64,000 nucleotides of DNA from Hyalella azteca (Eukaryota > Arthropoda > Malacostraca > Amphipoda > Hyalellidae), in contig NW_025940924.1 of assembly GCF_000764305.2 (NCBI RefSeq), forward strand, positions 4,133 to 68,132, given 5' to 3'. The translations under genes were made by a program, and so were the position numbers. The notes under the pieces are model-generated. The model saw only the letters and a program-made list of their open reading frames with translations. It made no database searches and was not told where the DNA came from. Positions 30,598 to 42,929 of this stretch are shown in pieces. Positions within the stretch are counted from its first letter, which is position 1, and every line of letters starts with the position of its first letter.

Positions 30598-33500
30598 TGA
30601 TATGACAGCAACGATGTGAATGAACTAATTGAAAGTAATGTTAAAGAGAATGATGTAAAGTTACTCTGGCTGAGAGACTCGTTTTTCCACTGAAATAATT
30701 ACACACTATAACTAATATTTTATGAGTGTTATTTTTAAATTAATGCTAACATATACGAATGGTTTTTCCACAGGCTTACGACAAATTAAAGCAGGTTCAA
30801 GTGATACGTCAATGCCTTACTGACCTAGACCAGGAATTAAATTTTGATTCGTGAATTTTTAATTTTGGGCATTGTGTCAGGAACAATGGAAATTGTGAAC
30901 ACAATGTAAAAAAGATAGAAATTGCATAGTGAAAGTAGACGCAAAATCTTTCTGTGTGCATTTTAACAGGAGTAAGTCGTTTTGCATCGATGTTGCTGGT
31001 CTTGTCGACACACAAAACTTCGCTTGTTTTTGACAGCAGCTGTCGTTGTATTTGCATACTTCGTTGCGTTCGAGCAAGAGAAAAAGTCACTCGTGAAAGA
31101 ACGTTTATACCTGATTCATAATTAGAAATTTCTTTAATACTCTCCTGAATTTGATTTAAGATGTATTTAAAAAATAAGTAAGTTATTAAAACTTTCCTGA
31201 TTATTTCTATCGTTTGAAGAGTGAGAGCACCCTTCAAATGTAGGGTACCTACTGAAAATATTTTCCGAAATTAATTTCATATACACTCTGTTTGAGATTA
31301 TTCTATTAAATTAGTTAAGGTAAGTTATTTAAGTTAAAAATATGTTTCAAACTTCTTCCATGCTCTGAATAATTTTTTGTTGTGGTCATGAAGCTATAAA
31401 CTTTCAGCATACAGCGATATTTCATGGATCAATGGCGTAGTTACATCAGAGCTGCGTACTGACGCAGTCTCCCCTGATGCTGCCATCGCATGGGGAGTTT
31501 GAAGAAAACGAGTAGTCACCCGAATAATTGTAGGGTTCTACCTAGGCCTGCAAGCTTAAAAAGAAAACGTGCTGAACACATTATTGATAGAAAATTTGAG
31601 CTGTGGCAAATGACGGACTCTGATCTAATATTCTTCGCACGACATTTATTCTGTAAAAGAACAATATAGATAAATATTCTTTCCTGTACTCAAGTTTCAG
31701 TTGTAGTGAATGAAGATTTTGATGCCCATATAATTTTACTTTTTTCGTGGCACCATGCAATTCCTATGAGGGAACTTTTGTTTGGATTTGGGAAATTATT
31801 AGATAATTTATGATATAAAAGAGACATTCTCTAGATAAGACCTTTCTTGAGCAGTACTACAATCATTCACATGAAAGGAAATGATATAGATTAAATGAAA
31901 GACCGATAATATAAAAGTTATCGATAAATTCACTTAAGACATAACCACGAACAATAATATCGCTCAGCTTTTATTTAAAAGAGCAATAACTTGCGCCCTG
32001 AATATTCAGGATTCTAGGCTGTTAAATGTACATTACATCTGCGTTAAGTAAATGAAAGTAGTCAAATTACTCAGATTCATGACTTTTCATTTTAATGTCT
32101 GTTCATTATAATGGCTAAAATGCAATGAAAGTGTATATATGAGCCAGAAGTTCCTATTATTGTTTTACTGCAATAAAAATGATAAGTGACCAGTAAATGA
32201 CGATGCTACAATAGATGACGCGAATATGAAGTCACATGCCTTTTTTCAGAGAAGTAGAAAAATGCCCCAAATTAACATTGGCTATTCAATAAATACAATA
32301 GCTTGAAAATGAAATCAAGCATTACATAAATAAAAAAATGAACAAGTATAATGCCAATTTGTCACGACGTGAACTCAGAATTCCGCTGAAGTAGAAAGCT
32401 CTTCCAATTTAGTGACAAATTATTTATAAAATGCCCCTATCAAGTCATGGACCAAACATCTCTAGCATGTCCATATTAAGCCAAGGACCGAATAATTACA
32501 TATTAAATGACCATAATAAATCAGGGACCAAACATTTCTAAAAAAATATGTTAAGTAAAAAGCCAAGCCTATATTCAAAATTTATTACAGGATTCGTTCC
32601 ATAATCTGATGTTCACAATGACTTATTAGGACTTAAAATGGGTTAATAATAGAAATATATAGCAATGATATATGCATTCGAATAATAATGGTAATAACAT
32701 TACTTTTAAGAAAATAACTTACGTAAAACAGTTTTTCTGCAAGGCTGTTTATATAATATTGACGACTTGCACCAGTTTTTAGCAAAATAAAATACAAATT
32801 CCTTTCCAACGTCAAATCCTGGCTTTGGGAATTTACCTAAAAAAAGTTGCCTAAAAGGAAGCTGAAAAAATGTTGAACTGTGAATTTTTCAAATTCGAAG
32901 AATTTATAATCGATACAACATTAAGCATCAAATGTTGTAATGATCTCACCTAAAATTCTTATTTAAGCGCTATAAATAATTTTAAAACAAAAGATAAAGA
33001 CTGACAGGCGCGTGAGCAAATTGTTCGATTATGAGGCTGATGAAGGCCTGGCGCTGCCGGCACAAGATGGCCGCGATGCCGGAGCGTCTCAAGAAAAGCA
33101 ATATTGGTGAGCACCGGAGCGGAAGATGAAGGGTTAGGGGGAGTGCTGGGCCAGGGGGACCTAGATCCGGAGGGGGTTAAAGATAGGGGGAGAAAACTGA
33201 TAGTGGGTGGGAGATTAATCGCTAGAGATCTTATGGATTGATGGGTGACTCCTCCAGTGATTGATCGGGGAGTCAAGAAAAGGTTAAGTAATGGCGGAAA
33301 CTGCAGAGCTGACGGTCAACGAAAATTTTTCTATTGGGGGATAAAAATCCTATATCCAGAGGTTGAAAATATTGAATAGGGGGAAGATGGGATGGAATAG
33401 TGAAGATCCGGAGGATGGAGGGCAAGATCCGGTGTTCTGCCGTCCCCTCTCTTGGGACTTTCTGGGAGGGAGGAGGGTGAATTTCGGTGCTCGTACAAGC

Positions 33501-33838
33501 TAGAGGAGCCTAAGAATTTGAATGCAACTTCTACAATTGGCAAAAATAAGACATGCGGTAACAGACAGGCTGTCGTGATAACAACAAAAAATTTTGTTTC
33601 ACAACAAAAACGGTGAAAAAATGAGTTTGATAGATATATGTTAAAAAATAAGCGATTTACTACGATTCCGAATAATTTTCTTGTGAAGATGCAATTATTC
33701 GACCAGAAAAGGAATGGTGTATGGATGGTAGGGGCTTACTTCATGTTTCTAATTTTTTTAATTTTTTCCAGTAAAATTTCATGAGTTGTATTTTCAACAG
33801 AAGGTAATAACTGTTCATGTACGTGCCTGAGTATAGGG
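30598..33838. other. 3.2 kb without recognised genes
   Basis: AT-rich until about 33000. A G-rich patch at 33090-33240 gives a long minus-strand frame of Pro/Ser-rich low complexity. Degenerate GGACCAAACAT-like repeats occur at 32440-32540. Confidence 0.4.
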
Positions 33839-34003
33839 GCCAGACGCTGTAAGCAGGCTGCGCTCAGCGCCTGAGCAGAGACCAGACGCTGTAAGCAGGC
33901 TGCGCTCAGCGCCTGAGCAGAGGCCAGACGCTGTAAGCAGGCTGCGCTTAGCGCCTGAGCAGAGACCAGACGCTGTAAGCAGGCTGCGCTCAGCGCCTGA
34001 GCG
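33839..34003. repeat. 42-bp GC-rich minisatellite, about 4 copies
   Basis: Unit GGCCAGACGCTGTAAGCAGG then CTGCGCTCAGCGCCTGAGCA GA. Each unit contains the inverted repeat GCGCTCAGCGC. Copies differ by one or two bases. Confidence 0.95.
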
Positions 34004-34946
34004 TCTCCTTTAAAGTTAGATGCAGGATATTAATTCATTTTGCATCTGCCTTCATTAGGAGCTGGACAGAAAGGTGGCGCGTAGGGGTTGGAGGAGGGAA
34101 TTTAAGATTAAAGGGATGCTGGAGATGAGAACATGGAGGAGAAATAAATAAAAATAAACTCCACTATAAAGTAAATATAATTAATTGTATGTATAAATGA
34201 AGGTAACAAGACTTACAAGTCACTGCATTAAGTAAAAGGCAAATAAATAAAGCTACGGATAATGGGGCGGAGGATTCGGCAAGAGTTTAAAGGGCAAGAA
34301 GCAAACTTGGCAACATGCGAACATTATAGTAATTTATTCAGATAAGTGAATACGAGGTAAGTACAATAAAGTCTTTGCAACATAGTTTTTATAGGAATTC
34401 ATCACCCGCAGAATTTTATTCTATCACCAAATACGCTCAAGAATATCTATGCTATACAATTTTAATTTCTGTATGTCAACGTTAACTGTTACGTCCAATT
34501 GCGGTCGTTCTTCCCTAAGTAAAAATGTAGCGTTAAATTCCATTCCACTCTTAGAGGTCACTCACGAGCGAAAAGCCCCTACGTTAAACCAGTCGTCTGA
34601 CGTTGAAATAACCTTAATCAAAACTTGTTTCAACGAAATCAACTCGTAATCAACATTGTTTCAACATTATTTACCAGGACCATCGCCCAACTCAAATGAC
34701 ATTTTCGTGACGTAGTCATACTGTTTCTTAAAATTTTTTGTAATAATTTTTGTTAATTTTCACGGAAATATTTGTGAATATTTAGGTAACTTGCAATGTG
34801 GAAGGCGTAGCGAGCGTCTCAGGATGACCTGCCGTGCGCAGCCTCGGCTCATCTTCGTCAACGCGAGACGAGGTTTGCTGCTGACGTGGCGGCCGACGTC
34901 TCACGACGTACTGCATGCCGACGTCTTTAATGGTAACTGTCCGTCA
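34004..34946. other. Unassigned; CpG-rich patch at 34795-34935
   Basis: The patch has many ACGTC/GACGT steps. A minus-strand frame through it (DVGMQYVVRRRPP then SRVDEDEPRLRTAGHPETLA) could be coding but lacks a clear acceptor. Sequence at 34590-34680 shares GACGTTGAAATAAC and AACATTGTTTCAACATT-like words with 61530-61610, so a diverged repeat may link the two. Confidence 0.35.
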
Positions 34947-35121
34947 GTCCGTGTCTTGATGGGGTGCCCGTTAACGCAGCTGCACTTGCCCGTCTGCCCG
35001 TCTTGATGGGCTGCCCGTTAACGCAGCTGCACTTGCCGGTCTGCCCGTGTCTTGATGGGCTGCCCGTTAACGCAGCTGCACTTGCCCGTCTGCCCGTGTC
35101 TTGATGGGCTGCCCGTTAACA
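34947..35121. repeat. 47-49-bp minisatellite, about 3.6 copies
   Basis: Unit GTCTTGATGGGCTGCCCGTT then AACGCAGCTGCACTTGCCCG and TCTGCCCGT; one copy lacks a GT. Confidence 0.94.
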
Positions 35122-37020
35122 AAGAAGTTTTTGTCTATAATGCTTCATATATTGACGGCGAACCGTTCACAGAAAATCGTGTCTGGATAACATGTAGCCC
35201 TCTTATGTATATAATATCTTTCTAATCTATTTACATTTCGCTTATTTACTCTGCTTTTCTCAATTAGTTTATGCAAGACTGGAATTTTCTTAATCTCTCT
35301 TGTCTATTTATTTTATCCACCAATAGATATCCTTTATTATCACTAAACTTTACTATTATGTCCGATTAATTGAGCATAAGGAAAAGCCTTGACCTAAATT
35401 TCACACTTTGAATTACGATCATAATTGGAAAAAAATCTTGATAGTAAATAAATTCCATTTCGTGAGGATCCTATCTCATATAAAATTTTATATACAAATC
35501 GATACTATTATCTCTTCTTTACATCTTAACTTAAGTCCCCACAGCTGATCGCCCTCAACAGTATCATCAAAAACAACAAATTGATAATGACTTTCAAGTT
35601 TGGTGTCGCTTACAAGCACTAGAGACGATCGAGTTCTCCCTGAAATGAGGTATTCACGGCAAGCTCGGCAGATTAGCACAATAATCTCAACGAACGAGCC
35701 CAGCATAGCAACATAATAATACTGCACGATTAATATATGGCATTCCCTAAAGCTTGTGCTGATGATGTTAGATGTAAAAATGTTAGTAATGCAACTGGTG
35801 AGTGCGGCCGGTGCGGTCGAGGCTCTTATTCGACGTTATTATTAGCAGCGTCGTGCCGGTTGTGATGTCCGGAATTTTGTTTTAATTTCCGGACATGTTA
35901 ACGGCAAGAAATATTGTTCCAGGACAATGTTAAAGGAATAAAGCTGTGTTCGTAATGGAAATCTGGAGTACCGAACGTTACCTTTTTGTGCAAGAAATAT
36001 TGGTTTAAGAAATCGTTAGAAGCACGAAAATTTTACTTTATGAAAATATAGTACCCATAATTATGCCAAATCAACTCATGAGTCCATGACATAACGAATC
36101 AATTTATGCACATATATGGGTTTGTTGTATTTTATTGTTTTTCTTTTAAGAATTAAATGAGTAAAGTAAACTTAATTTGCTTTGTTTTGAAATGTTTCTC
36201 GTTACAATACTGGTGGGTAGGAACAGTCTGCTTCGACCAGCTAGGACAGATTTTTTATAAATATTGTCCATGTTTGAGCCTACCTTGGATAACATACGAA
36301 ATGAATTTCAGCTAAGCTGTTGCATAATTTGTTACAGATGGAAATTATTTCAATTGTGAGTATTAGTGACACTTGATGGATTGACTTGCTTGAGAATATT
36401 TAAATTTTCTCTAAAGATGCTGCAATTACTTAAAACTTAAAAATTAGTACTACATTTTCTTCATAGGTAAGGCTATGGGCATCACGATGTTTTTTAAATT
36501 ACTAATATCGAACTTCAGGAATTTTTGCTTCACTACGAACTTTTTTAAACTTCATTGAAAATTTCAATCATTAGTTTCTGATATTTTTTGGGGTGCTATA
36601 GTATATTTGTGCGGCGATGAATTCTTATCGTACACTGGTATAGAAATCAGCACATGAAGCGACATCTAAGGTTAGAGACTAAAGATAAAGACTGGATTTA
36701 AGACCAAATCTCGAATGGATAGATTTATTAGATTGCGTATCCTTGTTTGTAAGTCTGATTGCAGCGCACATCGCTGATCGAGCTACACGCCCCCTTGACA
36801 ACCTCTAAGACCCCAAGGAAGAAGCGATGGCGCGACTACAGCGAGAATTCAATGTGTTCCCTGAATTCGAAGCCTGCGAACAAAATCCAATTATAAGTTG
36901 GCTGTGCTTCCCTTCGGCCAAATCCTTGGAATCTCTTGCAGGCAAAGTCAAAGTCTGACGGCTGGCATTTAGTTCGTTGCCGGCAGCTCCTTGCGACTTA
37001 AACTTATTACGCAACTCAAG
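35122..37020. other. 1.9 kb without recognised genes
   Basis: No domain or splice-supported frame. 36780-37010 is GC-richer and leads into the 33-bp array. Confidence 0.45.
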
Positions 37021-37309
37021 CCTGCTCTACTCCTGCCCTGCCGGCACCTCCAGCCTGCTCCGCTCCTGCCTTGGCGGCACCTCCAGCCTGCTCCTCTCCT
37101 GCCCTGCCGGCACCTCCAGCCTGCTCCGGTCCTGCCCTGCCGGCACCTCCAGCCTGCTCCGCTCCTGCTCTGCCGGCACCTCTAGCCTGCACTACTCCTG
37201 CCCTGCCGGCACCTCCAGCCTGCTCCGCTCCTGCCCTGCCGGCACCTCCAGCCTGCTCCGCTCCTGCCCTGCCGGCACCTCCAGCCTGCTCCGCACTTGC
37301 TCCAGCCTG
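37021..37309. repeat. 33-bp GC-rich minisatellite, 8 full copies plus a partial
   Basis: Unit CCTGCTCCGCTCCTGCCCTG then CCGGCACCTCCAG. The unit is eleven codons and has no stop in several frames, so long open frames appear on both strands (for example 36977-37429 plus and 37498-37016 minus). I regard these as products of the repeat and not as genes. Confidence 0.95.
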
Positions 37310-37521
37310 CCTGACTGCTGTGCAACAGGAGATTCTGCATCGCATGTAGAGGTCAAAAGATGGTTTTCCGTAGGAAAACAAGTAAAAATATCTGTAGGAA
37401 GCACTAGTATGTTTAAATCGGGAAGCTAAACCCGCATTTATGTCGTCAAATAAATAAGGCTGAATCGCCCTAAAAACTACATAGGACAGCTTCGTCATCT
37501 TGAGGCATATGATTTTTCTCT

Positions 37522-37597
37522 ATAATGAAGCAGATAATGCTTCTCCATTCTGAAGCAGATGATGTTTCTGTTAGTGAAGCAGATAATGCTCCTACAT
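37522..37597. repeat. Degenerate GAAGCAGAT(A/G)ATG repeat, 3 copies
   Basis: TGAAGCAGATAATGCTTCT, TGAAGCAGATGATGTTTCT and TGAAGCAGATAATGCTCCT follow one another with irregular spacing of 30 to 36 bp. Confidence 0.75.
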
Positions 37598-38331
37598 TGT
37601 AAACAGGTGATTCATATCAATTGTAATTTAAATAGTGCTTATCTGACCCGAGGCAAGTGATGCTGCTCCAGCTTGAATTAGATGAAGCTGTTCAATAGCA
37701 TAGCAAGTAATACTTCGTCAGCAGAACTTATCTGCCCATTTTAACCTACACTCAGACTATGGCTGGCCATTCACTGCCAAGGATCGGCCGGCCTTAATTC
37801 ACCCTTGTGTTATTGACAACTTAGCAGTCGTGAAACGGAGCATCTTTAGGGTTAAAGAGAAGAAATAGATGACATTTATGTCCAGTGTTTATACATAAAA
37901 AATGGATCAGAGATCCGTCTAAACAGAGGAAAAATTAGTTATGCGAGTATAAAAGTTGCTGTTTTTACGTTTTAAGAAACAGACGTTACTGATTGTAATT
38001 GGGTTAAAAATCAATTTAAGCATGATTTAAATACTTTTCTATTGACGTCAATAGCATCACCGAGAGTTTAACTAGAATTGATTGGCACGAATTGCACAAA
38101 AATTGCGTTATTCTGGAGTCAAGGTCATGACTGTATGCGTAGTTTCATTGTGATGCTGCAGATTGTAATTTTTCAAGAGTTTATTAAAATGTTACAAAAG
38201 AATTAGGAGTTAGCATAAGAGAAATGACGTGCTACAAATAATAATAAATTTATCCATGTTTCGCTAAAGAAATATCAAGAGCACATTGATATTCAGAAAA
38301 ATGATCGGGTCACCGTATCCAAATTCAAAAT
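37598..38331. other. Spacer, nothing recognised
   Basis: Anonymous AT-rich sequence. Confidence 0.45.
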
Positions 38332-38832
38332 TCACTGCACTTTCTTACCCCAAGCAGCCCGAGCGGAGAGAGGACGTAGCACTGATACGTTCTTTTTCCG
38401 GGCCAAAATGACTGGGTTCATGATAGTCTCATAGTCAAAAATGTATCGTAATTGCAAGAAAGTCTCACAGATTTCTCTGGGTGTTGATTTCAAGCGCCTA
38501 TCTCTTCGAAGCAAACGTCGTCTCATAAGGAGTAGACCTGAATTATTACTCAGACTTGAGCGCCGTACGAATAGCATTGCTAATTCAAAGAGATTGGTGT
38601 AGGACGTCTAGGAGGAGACAGCGCTGTGTCTTGAGGACTCGTGTATTTGTTCAATAAATTCTCGGTCCAGATGTGGGGTTGACGTCGATGTGAATTTCGC
38701 AAAGGCAATCCCCAATAAACTTGCTTGATTCCGGGCAACTGATTGCTTGTATTGACGCGCCTTTTCGGCGAGAAATAAGTTGCAGTTTGTGAGTGAGTTT
38801 CGTTTCATATACTTTGAAGAATCTTGCTCACT
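38332..38832 (-). pseudogene. 160-codon frame with one in-frame TAG, product unknown
   Basis: On the minus strand a single frame runs from an ATG at 38808 (open a further eight codons upstream) to TAA/TGA-bounded 38332, broken only by TAG at 38610-38608. Both sides look coding. Before the stop: NLFLAEKARQYKQSVARNQA and STPHLDREFIEQIHESSRH. After it: TSYTNLFELAMLFVRRSSLS, then the very basic LLLMRRRLLRRDRRLKSTPR, then EICETFLQLRYIFDYETIMN. I recognise no domain. It may be a decaying gene or retrocopy, a sequencing error, or a readthrough gene. Splice sites that would remove the stop are not evident. Confidence 0.4.
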
Positions 38833-39284
38833 TTCTCGTAATTATTATTTGATGGTTTTGTTCATTTTTTTGAATACTGTTATATTTATGTTATTATGGT
38901 TTATATACGTTCGATCTTGAAATAATTAGAATAATCGCCGATAAATTCATTATTCGCTAATTTTAAAGTGGATAAAAATGGAAAATGTTTCAGGGATTGC
39001 GGGGAAAAGTTATTTATTAGATATTTCATTAATATCTCATGACAAGTGTTGCTTTTAATAGCGAGAAACGAATGGTAATTTTGCTTCACGCTGAGTTTTT
39101 AAAGATTTAAAAAAAACGTTATTGTATTGTTAGGTCTCATAAACCAATAACCCAATTCTTATGAATAATTTGGGCAACAACACAGTAGAGTCCCGATCGA
39201 TTTTTTCCAATTTTAAACTGAAAATTCCACTTTTTTATTTCATGATCCAAGTTAAATGAAAACTGTGATCCAGATTAGACAGAC
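38833..39284. other. Spacer, nothing recognised
   Basis: AT-rich, no supported feature. Confidence 0.45.
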
Positions 39285-39496
39285 GCAGCGTTGAGATCTC
39301 CAGCTTCTGTAGGAAAAATGCGGCAAAAGTTCGTGAATGGGTCGGCTTCATTGATGCCATTGGCTGGACCGTGGGGGGCGGCCGCCCCTCGCAGCGTTGA
39401 GATCTCCAGCTTCTGTAGGAAAAATGCAGCAAAAGTTCGTGAATGGGTCGGCTTCATTGATGCCATTGGCTGGACCGTGGGGGGCGGCCGCCCCTC
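39285..39496. repeat. 106-bp tandem duplication ending in a GC palindrome
   Basis: Two copies (39285-39390, 39391-39496) differ by one visible base (ATGCGGC versus ATGCAGC). Each ends with the perfect palindrome GGGGCGGCCGCCCC. Confidence 0.95.
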
Positions 39497-41070
39497 TCAG
39501 CTCTTTTGCTCCCTGAAAAATACAAGCGATTTGCGTTCACCCGCCGAGTGTTGGACACGGTGTGATCCATGACGGGAGTTGAAAGTAAGGATATTCATAT
39601 ACAATTTGATGGTTTTGTGGAACTTGTGTCACTAATTTACTGTGGAAAGATGAATGTGAGTTTAGAAATATTTCATAGTAAATTTTTTTTGACATTTTCA
39701 AATAATTTGCATTCAAAAATTTGACACGGCTACCTGGGTCGCTCATCCACGAGGAGAAATCACCCACGAGAGTTCACTACATTACAGTTGTAAATTAATA
39801 TTGAGAATTTTTTTATAATTTTTCTCATTGATTCTGAAAAATCATTATTAATCTCGTTGATCGCTGATATTGATAAAAAAATGCAAGTTTGTCCAGTAAT
39901 TTTTTTCGGTTAGTTTTTCAGTTAAATCATCTATTTTATCTACAATAGCTTAAGAAGATAGGAAAAGTTTATAAAGTCCTCTTCAGTGAGTTTTTATTCG
40001 AGAAAGAAAAAAACAGGTAAGTTAAGAAAAAAACAGAAAGAAAAACAGCTAAGACCAGATAAAAGGAAATATAAAATGAAGAAACTTAATTTTTAAATAT
40101 CATTATATTTAGATTTAATTAATATATAGTTAAATATTTATTCACTTCAAAACGAATTATAAATCTAAAAAAATAAATTCCTGAACTCATAAATGATTGA
40201 TATTCAACTGGATTTGAAAACTTTTTGGTATCGTAAATTGTACAATTGCGACTATATTAGTAATGAGTAGTTGCATTAATTCTATAGACATATTGGTGAT
40301 TTATTCAAGTTTTAAATTTTTTTGCGATTCGCATCAACTCAAGAGAAATAATTGTTTCATTGAAATATTTGTGGAATTTGCCGAATTTCAGACGGTTATT
40401 CAAGTGAATTTCTTTCAGATGGAGACGCAGTTGCTCCCCGAAGTCATGAGGATCAAAACAGAAAACCATCACAAATGATACAAGACAAAAAATCAATAAC
40501 TTATTTACATCACTAAATTGTGCTATTCAACTAATTGTGCTGTATGAATGAATATTCTATATCCAACCCTTTATTCAGCTGGAGTGAGGTTGATAATACC
40601 AGCATTGCTGTCACCATCATAATTAATACGGATAATGAAGTCTATACTACAATATTTTATATTGGAAATCTATTCCACGGTACTACAACGTCCATAGTTA
40701 TTTTTCCTAAGTTGTTATTTCAACTGAATTTCACTGTGAGTGACTTCAACGAGTCAGCGTTGAGTGACACCAACACAAAACTGAGCTGAACGCAACGTCG
40801 CCCCCCCTCCTCTTTCTGCCCCCGCATTTTTTACGTGGCCTTCCCCGCTCATCCACTTTAAAAGCTGCCTTTTTTGGCTCAGCAAGCGCTGGTGTGTGAG
40901 ACTTGAACGCCGCGTGAGCTCTTTACACACCCTAGATGAGCATGGAGCAGTCTAATTACTCTTATAATAATTGTAAAAGGAGACAAAGGTAGAAGGTTTT
41001 TCTGGTCAATAAGAAACTAATGGAAGAAAGAGTAAATTAACGCTGAAAAGCTAATACTATAAATGCACGG
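39497..41070. other. 1.6 kb without recognised genes
   Basis: AT-rich; an 84-codon frame at 40535-40789 (plus) lacks supporting signals. A C-rich run lies at 40800-40812. Confidence 0.45.
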
Positions 41071-41093
41071 TGGCAGAAGTGAAGGCAGAAGTT

Positions 41094-41244
41094 CAAACGT
41101 GGAGTGCAAACGTGTAGTGCAAACGTGTTGTGCAAACGTGTAGTGCAAACGTGTAGTGCAAACGTGGAGTGCAAACGTGGAGTGCAAACGTGTTGTGCAA
41201 ACGTGTTGTGCAAACGTGTAGTGCAAACGTGTTGTGCAAGCGTA
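41094..41244. repeat. 13-bp minisatellite, about 11.5 copies
   Basis: Tandem CAAACGTG(T/G)(A/T)GTG. It is preceded at 41071-41091 by GGCAGAAGTGAAGGCAGAAG, the motif of the 12-bp array that lies 73 bp downstream. Confidence 0.95.
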
Positions 41245-41316
41245 TCATCGCAATAACTAAACTGGATATTTTCTAGGCCTTCAGGTTCTATCAAGGAAGG
41301 CGTCATAAACTATATA

Positions 41317-41610
41317 GGCAGAAGCGAAGGCAGAAGTAAAGACAGAAGTGAAAGCAGAAGTGAAGGCAGAAGTGAAAGCAGAAGTGAAGGCAGAAGTGGA
41401 GGCAGAAGTGAAGGCAGAAGTGAAGGCAGAAGTGAAGGCAGAAGTGAAGGCAGAAGTGAAGGCAGAAGTGAAGGCAGAAGTGAAGGCAGAAGTGAAGGCA
41501 GAAGAGAAGGCAGAAGTGAAGGCAGAAAGTGAAGGCAGAAAGTGAATGCAGAAAGTGAAGGCAGAATTGAAGGCAGAAAGTGAAGGCAGAAGTGAAGGCA
41601 GAAGTGGGAA
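41317..41610. repeat. 12-bp minisatellite, about 24 copies
   Basis: Tandem GAAGTGAAGGCA. Toward the right several 13-bp variants (GAAAGTGAAGGCA) shift the frame. The four-codon unit (Glu-Val-Lys-Ala) keeps reading frames open on both strands without implying a protein. Confidence 0.95.
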
Positions 41611-42479
41611 GGCACGCGGGGCTGCATTATACAAGTGGTGCTCAGGTGAGGGAAGCTCATATGACAGCTCCCCTCTTACCCTCACATGTCGCTCTGCGGC
41701 CGTCGCACTGACACTTTACCTTCATGTTTAGCACAATTAAAATAAACACGGAGAAAAATTTGATGTGCCATATAAATAACAAAAAAACTAATGAATCGAG
41801 GAAATTAGAAGATAAACTCACGAAGTTCTATTGGAAGTAAAATTTGTAGCAAAATTATTCCGCTAGAGATAATTAGAACGAGACGCAGAAGTGAATGAGA
41901 ATCTGTTCACTGTTAAATATTTGTTTGTATAAACATCCAGGAGTTTGAAACCGTGCCTCATTCCGCGCTCGGTTGCAATCCTTGACTCGAGTGCTAGTCT
42001 CTATTTTACTTGAGAGCTCGTGACATTCTTTTCATTAAAAAATTTTACCTGCGTTTATTTTTGGGTTCCAATTTTGAATTTTAACTCGAGTATCAGTTAT
42101 CAAGCTATAGAGGCGATAATCGGACTCTATTCAACATATGTTAAAATTCGCATTACAAATCAATATAATCCATTCAACTTATATTCAAATTAGTATTTCC
42201 TACGGTTCCCTCCCTAAATTACAGTAGAATAAAAATTGTTTTGTTGAGATTGCGTCTCAAATTTTTCTTATAAAGTTCAGATCAAATCCCTGCTCACTTT
42301 TTTAGTAAAATATTTCAAAGAAATTCGTTAATTACTAATATTTCTAAGGAAATACAGCAATGAACAGATTTCTAGATTCTACAGCACAGACAAAATAATA
42401 TGAAATTCTCACAATTTCAATGACCACTACAGTAAAAGTGTTAGGGATATGCATTAGTTGACTACCACATTTCTCGCAG
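41611..42479. other. Spacer, nothing recognised
   Basis: AT-rich after 41740; no supported feature. Confidence 0.45.
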
Positions 42480-42929
42480 TCCGGAAACATCACCGCGGTT
42501 CATTCAGAAGGTTGGGGCGTACGCTAGCGTGACAGGTATAGTGACACCTTCCCCCCAAGGGGGGCAGAGTCTAATAGCCTAACACGGCCCCCATAACAAC
42601 GAAACCCGTCCAGACCGACGATCAGAGTGCGTTGTGGCCCCGAATATCTTTGAAACTTGATCTTAGGTAGTCGATCGAGGCTACAGATTTGTGCCTTCGT
42701 CTACGTGGGTTGTGGTATCAGCGTTCGAGTCTCCACCCTTTCACGAGTCAAAGCAATTGACGTAGATACAATTTGGAATCCGGCATGCCGGAGCTGACGT
42801 CCAGGGCTCCGCACTCTGCCGTATTTACTACGGGGATGCAACCTGACGTTCATCCGCATACCTGCCTGCTTGTCGGATCACCCCTTTGTGCTGAACTGCC
42901 GCTCGGCCTTACGGGGGACCGTGAGGGGA
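42480..42929. other. GC-richer block of unknown origin, perhaps a mobile-element piece
   Basis: The base composition changes sharply at both ends. It contains CCTTCCCCCCAAGGGGGGCA (a CCCCCC/GGGGGG hairpin), CCGGCATGCCGG and similar palindromes, and no convincing frame. It resembles a retroelement UTR or a tRNA-derived composite, but no defining motif was found. Confidence 0.3.

Noticed and set aside
36977..37498. 150- and 160-codon frames on both strands
   Set aside because: They are open only because the 33-bp repeat unit has no stop in several frames; no start context or flanking exons.
41281..41685. 134-codon minus-strand frame and EVKA-repeat plus-strand frame
   Set aside because: They consist of the 12-bp array; the internal 13-bp variants shift the frame, which selection on a protein would not allow.
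42700..42745. SINE-like GTTCGAGTCTCC near 42725
   Set aside because: Only one box-like word, without a matching A box upstream or a tail; not enough to call a tRNA-derived SINE.
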